From Bryobacteraceae bacterium (GTDB lineage Bacteria > Acidobacteriota > Terriglobia > Bryobacterales > Bryobacteraceae), in contig JAHDVK010000011.1 of assembly GCA_023384675.1 (NCBI GenBank), forward strand, positions 1 through 64,000: a DNA stretch of 64,000 bases. Direction: 5' to 3'. How positions within the stretch are numbered: position 1 is the stretch's first letter; each line of letters begins with the position of its first letter. This document shows positions 54,782 through 64,000 of this stretch, in pieces. Made by a program: the position numbers and the translations under genes. The notes beneath the pieces were generated by a model. It did no database searches. It saw only the letters and a program-made list of their open reading frames with translations, and had not been told where the DNA came from.

Positions 54782-56044
54782 TTGAGCCTGACCTTGGGAC
54801 CGGCTTACGATGAATCGAAGGCAGAGGTGAGCAGAGTATCCGCCATTCCGCATGACGATGGTACGCCGGGCATGCCCGCCGGCGGTTCCGCGTCCGGGAG
54901 TGCGTTCCGGTATGAGCCGCCGGGGAGTGCGATCACGTTCTACCTCTCTTACGACGTAATTGACCGTTTGGGCGCGGAAGTGATGCGCGGGTTCGGACTG
55001 GTGCCGCGGCGGGGGGCCGAGGTGGGGGGGATTTTGCTGGGCGCGGCGGAGGAAGGCGATCGTCCGGTGGTCCGGATCGACGACTTTGTCCCGGTGCCGT
55101 GCGAACATCTGCGCGGGCCTTCGTACCTGCTTTCGGAGTCGGATCTGGCGCAGATGGATGAGCAACTGGCCAAGTACGCTCCTTCGCCGGAGAAGCGGCT
55201 GCATGTGGTGGGCTATTATCGCGGCAATACGCGCGACCAGGTGCAGTTGGGGGCCGAGGATCTGGAGTTGCTCGACTCGCGGTTCACGAGTCCGACGGCG
55301 GTGTGCCTGCTGGTGCGGCCCTATGCCACGCGCGTGAGCGAGGCGGCTCTGCTGTTTCGCGGCGAGGACGGGAAGTTTCTCACGGACGAAATAGAGAACC
55401 TGTTTCCCTTCCGCCGGCGGGAGTTGGGCGGGGGGCGTCCGCCGCGAAGGCGGGAGGCGGCCGACGGGGTGGACGCGATCGAGGCGGGAGCCGGCGCGGA
55501 GGCGGAAGTTTCTGACCCGGAGACCGTGTCCGCAGTCGCCGCGCAGTTGGGCGGACCCGCCGCGCCCACCTTTGGCGGACTTGCGCCGGCGCCCGCCGCG
55601 GCGGAAGCCCAAGAGCCGGAGAAGGAGACGCAGGCGGGGCGCGGGTGGGTCTGGATCCCTCTTTCGTTCATTTTCCTGCTGCTCGGCGTCGTGCTCGGTT
55701 TTCAGATCTCCATCAGTTTTCGTGAGCCGGCGCCGGCTGGGGTGGCTCGGGAGGATCCCTTTGTTCTCGGTCTTTCTGTGGAACCGACGGGCGAGAGTCT
55801 TACATTGCGCTGGAATGTGGATGCGCCCGCCATCCGCCAGGCGGAGATGGCCATTCTAACCATCAGCGAAGCGAGCAATGAGAAGACCGTGGAGCTTGGT
55901 CCTGAGGACTTGCGGCGGGGCGGCGTACTGTACCGGAACGTGACCCCGGACGTGCGTTTCCACCTCGAGGCGATTTTGAACGACCGGTCGAGCGTGACCG
56001 AGACGGCCCGTACGCGTGTGGTGGAGCCGGACCGGGGGCCCTAG
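54782..56044 (+). CDS. Degenerate JAB1/MPN-domain single-pass membrane protein
   Basis: 420 residues. Residues about 48-200 resemble a JAB1/MPN metalloprotease domain: E80-VGGILLG, then HVVGYYRG and AED160. The JAMM motif H-x-H-x7-S-x2-D is replaced at exact spacing by R147-x-N149-x7-G157-x2-D160, so zinc binding and proteolysis are not expected. An Arg/Ala-rich linker, one membrane helix (289-310) and a fibronectin-III-like domain (about 330-415) follow. It starts 76 bp from the divergent rsmI gene. lepB follows 14 bp later. Function unknown. Confidence 0.65.
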   Translation: MSLTLGPAYDESKAEVSRVSAIPHDDGTPGMPAGGSASGSAFRYEPPGSAITFYLSYDVIDRLGAEVMRGFGLVPRRGAEVGGILLGAAEEGDRPVVRIDDFVPVPCEHLRGPSYLLSESDLAQMDEQLAKYAPSPEKRLHVVGYYRGNTRDQVQLGAEDLELLDSRFTSPTAVCLLVRPYATRVSEAALLFRGEDGKFLTDEIENLFPFRRRELGGGRPPRRREAADGVDAIEAGAGAEAEVSDPETVSAVAAQLGGPAAPTFGGLAPAPAAAEAQEPEKETQAGRGWVWIPLSFIFLLLGVVLGFQISISFREPAPAGVAREDPFVLGLSVEPTGESLTLRWNVDAPAIRQAEMAILTISEASNEKTVELGPEDLRRGGVLYRNVTPDVRFHLEAILNDRSSVTETARTRVVEPDRGP

Positions 56045-56058
56045 CCGCATCCGCTACA

Positions 56059-56862
56059 ATGATGAAAGTGTCTGAACAGAAACTTAGCGTCCCTCCGGCG
56101 GCCGTTCAACCGGCGCCCGTGCCAGTTCCCGATCCGCCCCGGGGAACCATCGCCGAATGGACCGTCACCATCCTGCTGCTGCTGTTCGGCACTACCACGC
56201 TGGTTCAGGCGTTCGTCATCCCCACGGGATCGATGGAGGACTCGCTGCTGATTGGGGACCACCTGCTGGTGGACAAGCTGGCGTATGCCCCGCCGGGCCC
56301 CTTCAGCAAGTATTTCCTGCCGTATACGCCACTCAAGCGCGGGGACATCATCGTCTTCAAGTACCCGGTGGATGTGCGCCAGACATTCGTGAAACGGGTG
56401 ATCGGCGTTCCGGGCGATCGCATCCAGCTCATCAACAAGGATGTCTATCTGAACGGAAAATTGCTCCAGGAGCCCTACAAGTTCCACAAGACGCCGTACG
56501 TGGATTCGTATCGCGACAATTTCCCGTCCGATCCCAACACACGGGTGGACGACCGCGCTCTGGAAATGCTCGATAAGAACGTGGCGGATGGCGAAGTGGT
56601 GGTGCCGCCGGATTGCTACTTCGCGATGGGTGACAACCGCGATTCGTCGCTCGATTCGCGGTATTGGGGCTTCGTGCCGCGCGCCAACATCATCGGGAAG
56701 CCGCTGATCATCTATTGGTCCTACGACGCGCCCACAGAGCGGCTGGTGAGTTCCGGCATCGATTTCGACCATCTGTTCGACCTGGCGCGGAACTTTTTCA
56801 GCAAGACGCGCTGGAAGCGGTCGTTCATGCTGATTCGGGGCCAGGAGCCAGCGCTGCAGTAA
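56059..56862 (+). CDS. lepB: Signal peptidase I
   Basis: 267 residues. One N-terminal membrane helix (about 36-54), then the catalytic Ser58 in PTGSMEDSLL and Lys112 in VKRVIGVPGD. The late box GDNRDSSLDSRYWG is conserved. It removes signal peptides from exported proteins. A proline-rich N-terminal extension precedes the helix. The two genes upstream and here are likely co-transcribed. Confidence 0.96.
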   Translation: MMKVSEQKLSVPPAAVQPAPVPVPDPPRGTIAEWTVTILLLLFGTTTLVQAFVIPTGSMEDSLLIGDHLLVDKLAYAPPGPFSKYFLPYTPLKRGDIIVFKYPVDVRQTFVKRVIGVPGDRIQLINKDVYLNGKLLQEPYKFHKTPYVDSYRDNFPSDPNTRVDDRALEMLDKNVADGEVVVPPDCYFAMGDNRDSSLDSRYWGFVPRANIIGKPLIIYWSYDAPTERLVSSGIDFDHLFDLARNFFSKTRWKRSFMLIRGQEPALQ

Positions 56863-56877
56863 GCCGGACCGCCTCCT

Positions 56878-58092
56878 TTACACCCGCCGGAAGATTCTGT
56901 TCAGCCCCGCGATGGCCTTGTTCACTTCCTTCTCAGTGAGGATGTAGGGTGGCAGCATGCGGATCACGCGGTCATGCGTGACATTGAAAAGCAGGCCCTC
57001 TTTCATTCCTTCGGCTACCAGGTGCTTGCAGGGGAAATCGGTTTCCACTCCGATCATCAAGCCGAAGCCGCGCACGTCCCGGATGAAACTATAGCGGCGC
57101 TGAAGTTGCTTGAGGCGCTCGAAGAAGTAAGCGCCGACACGCCGCATCTGCGGCATCAGCTCGTCGAGGATGTCATAGAATTCGAGCGCGACGCGGCACG
57201 CGAGAGCGCCGCCGCCGAAAGTGGTGCCGTGCATTCCGGGCGCGATCGACTGCGCGGCCTTGGTATTGGCGACGATCGCCCCGAGGGGCAAGCCGCAGGC
57301 GATGGGCTTGGCCAGGGTGACGATGTCGGGCAAAATCGGCGGTTCGTGGAGCTGGTAGGCGAAGTGGGCGCCGGGGCGGCCGATGCCGCATTGGATCTCG
57401 TCGAAAACCAGCAGCGCGTTGTGGCGGTCGGCCAGTTCCCGCGCACGGCGCAGCCATTGCGGACTGATGGGGTAGATGCCGCCCTCGCCTTGAATGGTTT
57501 CGACGATGATGCCCGCTGTCCGCTCGCCCACGGCCTGTTCGAAGGCGGGTTCGTCGCACAGGTTGACGAAGCGCACGCCGGGCATGAGGGGCTCAAAATC
57601 CTGGCGGTACTTGGGCTGGCCGGTGAGCGAAAGGGCGCCGATGGTGCGGCCGTGGAAGCTGTTTTCAAGGGCGACGATTTCGGTCTTTTCCGGCGAGATG
57701 CGGCGGCCGTGGGCGTGCATCATCTTGATGGCGCCTTCGACGGCTTCAGTGCCGGAATTGCAGAAAAAGGCGCGGTCAAGGCCGGAAGTTTCGCACAGGA
57801 TCTTGGCGAGAGGCCCCTGAAACTCGTGGTAGTAGAGGTTTGAGCTGTGGATCAGCCGCGCCGCCTGCTCACGGATCACGCGCGTGATGCGCGGGTGGGC
57901 ATGGCCCAGGGAATTCACGCCGATGCCCGAGATCAGATCGAGGTAGCGGCGCCCATCGATGTCGTAGAGCCAGCAGCCTTTGCCGCGCTTCAGGACCAAC
58001 GGGTAACGGCTGTAGTTCTGCAGCAGGTAGGCGCTTTCGAGATCCATTACCGCCTGCGCGCTGGCGGCGGTATGCACGGGCAAAGAGGTCAT
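56878..58092 (-). CDS. argD: Acetylornithine/class III aminotransferase
   Basis: 404 residues. Class-III pyridoxal-phosphate transaminase with GTEAVEGAIKM, Asp231 in FDEIQCG and PLP-binding Lys262 in LAKPIACGLPLGA. ArgD is the likely function: N-acetylornithine synthesis in the arginine pathway. The ATG at 58092 starts the homologous region; an earlier frame would overlap the membrane-protein gene. It lies 25 bp after the polytopic membrane protein gene. Confidence 0.85.
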   Translation of the reverse strand: MTSLPVHTAASAQAVMDLESAYLLQNYSRYPLVLKRGKGCWLYDIDGRRYLDLISGIGVNSLGHAHPRITRVIREQAARLIHSSNLYYHEFQGPLAKILCETSGLDRAFFCNSGTEAVEGAIKMMHAHGRRISPEKTEIVALENSFHGRTIGALSLTGQPKYRQDFEPLMPGVRFVNLCDEPAFEQAVGERTAGIIVETIQGEGGIYPISPQWLRRARELADRHNALLVFDEIQCGIGRPGAHFAYQLHEPPILPDIVTLAKPIACGLPLGAIVANTKAAQSIAPGMHGTTFGGGALACRVALEFYDILDELMPQMRRVGAYFFERLKQLQRRYSFIRDVRGFGLMIGVETDFPCKHLVAEGMKEGLLFNVTHDRVIRMLPPYILTEKEVNKAIAGLNRIFRRV

Positions 58093-58117
58093 TTCTTCAT
58101 GGTACTGCGGGCGAGGG

Positions 58118-60544
58118 TTACTCCACGATGAAGCCGTCGAGATCCATGAAGCAGCTGGAAACCGATGAGGTGGTGGTGCGGGACTGAGGCAGCCGGATGA
58201 CGAGTGTGTGGTAGCCGGGTGCGGTTTCGAGTCGCGGGCCGCGCGCCTGCCATTGGGTTTGCCCGGCAAACTGGACGAGTTCCATGTCCTCGGATTCGTC
58301 CAGCGTCATCACGCCGGTGCAGCGGTTCGCCGCGGCGGTGAAGATGGGTGTGATGGCGCGGCCATGGAAGCGGATGAAGAGGCGGGCGCGGAGATCGTTC
58401 GAGTACGCCAGCGTGCCGCGGTAGGCTTCGGCAAAGCTCAAGTCCCTTCGCCACGGTCCTTCGAAGCGGACAAAGGAATTGACCTCGTCATGGCGGCCGG
58501 GTGGCGCATAGGGCAACTGGAGAGGGATGGCACGGGCCTCGGCCGGTTTGAGTTGGCGGAGTTCCTGGCCGCCGAATGCGAACTTGGGCTGGGTGTAGAG
58601 GTCCAGGAATTCGCGGGTGAACACGCTGGAGAGCGGCTGCGGGCTATCGGGCGCGGGCGCGATGAAGAACTGGATATCCAGTTCATTGGCGGTAAAGAGG
58701 AGGCCTTCGGAGGAGGTCAGCTCCGCGATTCGCTGTTGAAAGCCCCATTGGTGCCAGGAATTCGACAGCACAGGACCGGCGAAACCCGCCACCGCGTGGG
58801 ATTCGAGCCAGGCGACGCGCGCGTGCGGAGCCATGCGGTTCAGCTCCCGGACGAGGGGCCGTTGGGGAGCGTGCGCGGCCAGAAATTCGTCCACGGAAGC
58901 AGGCCGGAAGACCTGATTGAGGGCGAATCCGCGATGTTCGGGGGCGGCGGCGGGCAGCATGGCGATCTGGAGGACGAAGGCGGCGGCTAGCAGTATGGCG
59001 AGCGTGCGGGCCAGCAAGGTGTCCCGGTCAGGGAGCGAGGCTGCCATCGTGCCTGCGGACAAGGTGAGGACGGGAAGGCCGATGTACAAATGAACCGGGC
59101 TTCCGCCGGCAAGGCCGATCCAGAAGAAGCCCGCGACCCAGACGCCGAGCAGGGTCCAAGCGGCGGCGGGCCAGTCCCTGCGAATCGCGATGAGGCAGAG
59201 CGGCGCCAGAATCAGGAACACGAATCCGAGGCTTCCGTCGAAGCCTTCCAGAAAACGTGAGGTGTGGAAGGTCAGCTCGAACCAGTTGGTCAAACCCACT
59301 GCGCGCAAGCCGCCGTCGCTGGCGAGGGTTTGACCGGGCCCGGCCAGCGGCGATCCGAAGTACTGATTGAAGTAAGGGAAGAACGGATTGCCGGTGCGGA
59401 TGGCGGCTTCCAGGTAGGGCAGGGCGGCGGGTACGAGCGCGAGCGGCGCGCCCTTCAGCAGTGGCTTCCACTCCACGTTGAGGCAGGCCGCGATGCCCAA
59501 CGCCAGCACGAAACCGAGGGCGCCCATCGAAACCATCGCCGGGGCGCCCGTGAGAAATGCGGCGCAGTAGGCGTAGGCGGGCACGCCGGTTTTCAGGTAG
59601 GCCTGCAGGAACGCCAGCGCGCCAAGCAGGAACAGGGCCGCGGCGTTCTCCACGCGAAGCGCGCCGGTCAGGCTGTGGGCGAGGGGCAGGGAAGCGAAGA
59701 CGGCCGTGAGGAGGGCGGCGAGTGAATCCGGGAGGATTTCCTTCAGCCACGTGTAAAGCAGCGCACAGATCAGCGCGAAGAGGGCGAAGTTCAGCAGCCG
59801 CGCGGCGGCTTCACCGCCAAACAGGTAAGCAAGCGTGAAGGCCCACTCGCCGCCCATCGGCTTCACGGCCCAGGCGAACTCCTGCACATCAAAACGCCAG
59901 AGGTGATGCGCGGCCATGCGGGCCGGTAAGGCCAGGTGGATGCCGAGCGATTCTGCGTGGACTTCGGGCTTGAGGGCGGTGAGCCAATGTGCGAGCAGCG
60001 GGAAGACGGGGAGGGCCGTCCAGAGCGCCTGTTTCCGCTCGCGGGGCCATCCAAGCGGCAGGCAAAGTACCTGGCGGCTCCAGGCCCAGACGATGAGCGC
60101 TGCGAACAGCACCAGATAAAGCGGCCAATAGTGAATCGGAAAACGCGCGGTGACGGTGAGCCAGAAGACCCACACGGCCAATCCGAGGACGATGAGGGCG
60201 GAGGGCATATCGAGCCGCGCTCGCGGCTGATTGCGCAGCAGCAGGCCGCCGGTCGCGCAGGCAGCCAACAGCACGAGCAGGACGCCGGCCACGGCCAGGG
60301 GTCCGGCCGCGACGAGGGAATAGCCGATGACAACGGCGGCGACCGCCGGCAGAAACCGATGCGGCGCCCGCCAGATGAGCAGAGCGGAGAGGACTACGTA
60401 GGCGCCCGCGAAGGCTGCCATCAGGGCTGCGCCCTCAGGCAGCCAGATTTGCTGATTCAGCCAGCCTGCCGAGAAGATCCCATAGGCTGCCGTGGCGCAG
60501 CCGGCTATGAGGAGCGACCAGAGCAGAATCCGCTGGAAGAGCAT
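58118..60544 (-). CDS. Large polytopic membrane protein, GT-C-like
   Basis: 808 residues with about 13-15 helices in the first 570 residues and a soluble C-terminal part rich in beta structure. Features such as an acidic early loop and a hydrophobic helix bundle resemble GT-C glycosyltransferases using lipid-linked donors, but no specific family motif was fixed. It lies between gltD and argD, with 34 and 25 bp gaps, so it appears part of the same transcript. Confidence 0.6.
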   Translation of the reverse strand: MLFQRILLWSLLIAGCATAAYGIFSAGWLNQQIWLPEGAALMAAFAGAYVVLSALLIWRAPHRFLPAVAAVVIGYSLVAAGPLAVAGVLLVLLAACATGGLLLRNQPRARLDMPSALIVLGLAVWVFWLTVTARFPIHYWPLYLVLFAALIVWAWSRQVLCLPLGWPRERKQALWTALPVFPLLAHWLTALKPEVHAESLGIHLALPARMAAHHLWRFDVQEFAWAVKPMGGEWAFTLAYLFGGEAAARLLNFALFALICALLYTWLKEILPDSLAALLTAVFASLPLAHSLTGALRVENAAALFLLGALAFLQAYLKTGVPAYAYCAAFLTGAPAMVSMGALGFVLALGIAACLNVEWKPLLKGAPLALVPAALPYLEAAIRTGNPFFPYFNQYFGSPLAGPGQTLASDGGLRAVGLTNWFELTFHTSRFLEGFDGSLGFVFLILAPLCLIAIRRDWPAAAWTLLGVWVAGFFWIGLAGGSPVHLYIGLPVLTLSAGTMAASLPDRDTLLARTLAILLAAAFVLQIAMLPAAAPEHRGFALNQVFRPASVDEFLAAHAPQRPLVRELNRMAPHARVAWLESHAVAGFAGPVLSNSWHQWGFQQRIAELTSSEGLLFTANELDIQFFIAPAPDSPQPLSSVFTREFLDLYTQPKFAFGGQELRQLKPAEARAIPLQLPYAPPGRHDEVNSFVRFEGPWRRDLSFAEAYRGTLAYSNDLRARLFIRFHGRAITPIFTAAANRCTGVMTLDESEDMELVQFAGQTQWQARGPRLETAPGYHTLVIRLPQSRTTTSSVSSCFMDLDGFIVE

Positions 60545-60578
60545 GAGGTGCTTCCAGTGTAGTCAAGGGGAAACGGGG

Positions 60579-61995
60579 TTATTCCGGCAAGCGGGTTTCG
60601 CCCATCAGGAACTCGTCGATTCCGCGCGCGGCGCGCCGGCCTTCGGCGATGGCCCAGACGACCAGGGACTGGCCGCGCCGCATGTCTCCGGCCGCGAACA
60701 CGCCTTCCACGCTGGTTTCGAAGCCCGGTCCCGCGCCGACGTTGCCGCGGCCGTCGAGATGGACGCCGAGTTGTTCCAGGAGGCCATTGCGGACGGGGCC
60801 GGTGAAGCCCATGGCGAGCAAGATGAGGTCCGCGTCGAAGCGCTGCTCGGAGCCTTCCCGCTTTTCGAAGGTCGGAGGGGGGCCGACTTCGATGGTTTCA
60901 AGCCCGGCCACGTTCCCCTGACCGTCGTCGAAGAATCTAGTGGTCATGATGGACCAATGCCGTTCGCCGCCTTCTTCGTGCGAGCTTTCTTCCCTCAGCA
61001 TCAGCGGCCAGAGCGGCCAGGGCGTTGAGCCGGCGCGCTGGCTGGGCGGCATAGGCATGATTTCAAACTGCCGGACCGAGGCTGCATTGTGGCGGTGCGA
61101 GGTGCCCAGACAATCCGCGCCGGTGTCGCCGCCGCCGATGATGATCACATGCTTGCCCGCGGCGGAGATCCACTGGTGTTCCGGAATCGCGTCGCCGGCG
61201 TTGCGTTTGTTATTGGGCGGCAGGAAGTCCATCGCGAAGTGGATGCCGCGCAGTTCGCGGCCCGGGATCACCAGATCGCGCGGCTGTTCGGCGCCGCCGG
61301 CGAGCAGGATGGCATCGAAGTTTTTGCGCAGCTCTTTCGCGGTGACATCGACGCCCACATGGCAACTGGTCCGGAAGGTGACGCCTTCAGCCTCCATTTG
61401 GGCGGAGCGGCGGTCGATGTGGTGTTTTTCCATCTTGAAATCGGGAATGCCGTAGCGGAGCAATCCGCCGATGCGATCAGCCTTCTCGAAGACGGTGACA
61501 TCGTGGCCCGCGCGGGCGAGTTGCTGTGCGGCGGCCAGGCCCGCCGGTCCCGAACCCACCACCGCCACGCGCTTGCCGGTTTTTGCGGGCGGCGGCTCGG
61601 GAACGATCCAGCCATGGTCCCAGGCGTGATCGATGATGGCGCGTTCAATCGTTTTGATCGCGACCGGCGGCTCATTGATGCCGAGGACGCAGGCAGCCTC
61701 GCAGGGGGCGGGGCAGACGCGCCCGGTGAACTCCGGGAAGTTGTTGGTGGCGTGCAACTGCCGGATGGCTTCGCGCCAGCGGTGCTGATAGACCAGATCG
61801 TTCCAGTCGGGGATCAGATTGTTCAGCGGGCAGCCGGTGTGGCAAAACGGCAGGCCGCAATCCATGCAGCGCGCGCCCTGTGCTTTGACCTTTTCATCGG
61901 GGAAGGGCTGATAGATCTCGAACCAATCGTTGACGCGCTCCGTGACGGGGCGCCGGGAGGGCACCTCGCGCGCGATTTCCATGAAGCCCGTGATC

Positions 61996-62003
<8 letters not shown>
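60579..62003 (-). CDS. gltD: Glutamate synthase small subunit
   Basis: 474 residues. An N-terminal Fe-S region ([17 protein letters not shown] and [12 protein letters not shown]) and FAD- and NADPH-binding folds ([21 protein letters not shown] and [15 protein letters not shown]). It transfers electrons from NADPH to the large subunit. The GTG at 62003 overlaps the gltB stop by 8 bp, with GGAGG 7 nt upstream. Confidence 0.95.

Positions 62004-64000
<1,997 letters not shown>

Overview
This 64 kb window is a gene-dense, high-GC bacterial chromosome segment. It has no rRNA, tRNA, integrase, transposase or CRISPR array that I could recognise. The gene content suggests a Solibacter/Bryobacter-like member of the Acidobacteriota. 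The pointers are secreted carboxypeptidase-regulatory-like (CpReg) proteins, a membrane protein combining an HTH with an FG-GAP domain, Tat-exported sulfatase and glycoside hydrolases, an F0 gene block separated from the F1 genes, and a System I cytochrome c maturation operon with a Cys-type CcmE. The taxonomy is an inference from family content; no marker gene was compared.

Layout. 0.4-7.2 kb (+): a ccm operon, ccmE-ccmF-ccmH-ccmI-like/zinc ribbon-CpReg-like protein-ccmA-ccmB-ccmC-ccmD, with a 26-bp-arm palindrome between ccmC and ccmD. 7.2-7.8 kb: a VapBC-type toxin-antitoxin pair. 7.9-9.3 kb (-): a GntR/YtrA regulator and a slipin. 9.3-12.4 kb: a ManD-like dehydratase, a phosphotriesterase-fold hydrolase and a DapA-family aldolase, probably for sugar-acid catabolism. 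12.5-14.2 kb (-): atpZ-atpI-like-atpB-atpE. 14.2-18.1 kb: a secreted S9 peptidase, a fasciclin protein and a dihaem cytochrome c. 18.1-27.8 kb (-): a CpReg protein, then an alpha/beta hydrolase-glpK-glpD-BNR repeat protein-OmpA run. 27.8-29.97 kb: a histidine phosphatase, a DksA-type protein and a ribokinase. 29.9-33.9 kb (-): a VOC protein, MFS exporter, TPR protein and polytopic membrane protein. 33.9-38.4 kb: a sulfatase, the HTH-TM-FG-GAP protein and a GH105-like hydrolase. 38.5-43.5 kb (+): clpB-lon. 43.5-44.2 kb: a gene-free, repeat-bearing gap. 44.2-48.4 kb: a DUF433/DUF5615 pair, a sugar isomerase-like TIM barrel, a DUF1648 protein and a large GHL6-like hydrolase. 48.4-54.7 kb (-): rsmI-fadN-fadA-fadE-P-loop kinase. 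54.8-56.9 kb (+): a degenerate JAB1/MPN-domain membrane protein and lepB. 56.9-64 kb (-): gltB (runs off the window)-gltD-polytopic membrane protein-argD.

How the parts fit. The ccm genes would assemble periplasmic c-type cytochromes such as the dihaem protein at 17 kb. The sulfatase, GH105-like and GHL6-like enzymes, ManD/aldolase genes, ribokinase and glycerol genes suggest a polysaccharide- and sugar-degrading heterotroph. ClpB and Lon form a protein quality-control pair, and the fad operon is a complete beta-oxidation core. The items most worth a second look are the JAB/MPN protein whose metal-binding histidines are replaced at exact JAMM spacing, a dispersed palindromic repeat family in three intergenic regions, the Cys-type CcmE with a CcmI/zinc-ribbon hybrid, and an AtpE with Na+-type ligands, a signal-peptide-like start and a short second helix.
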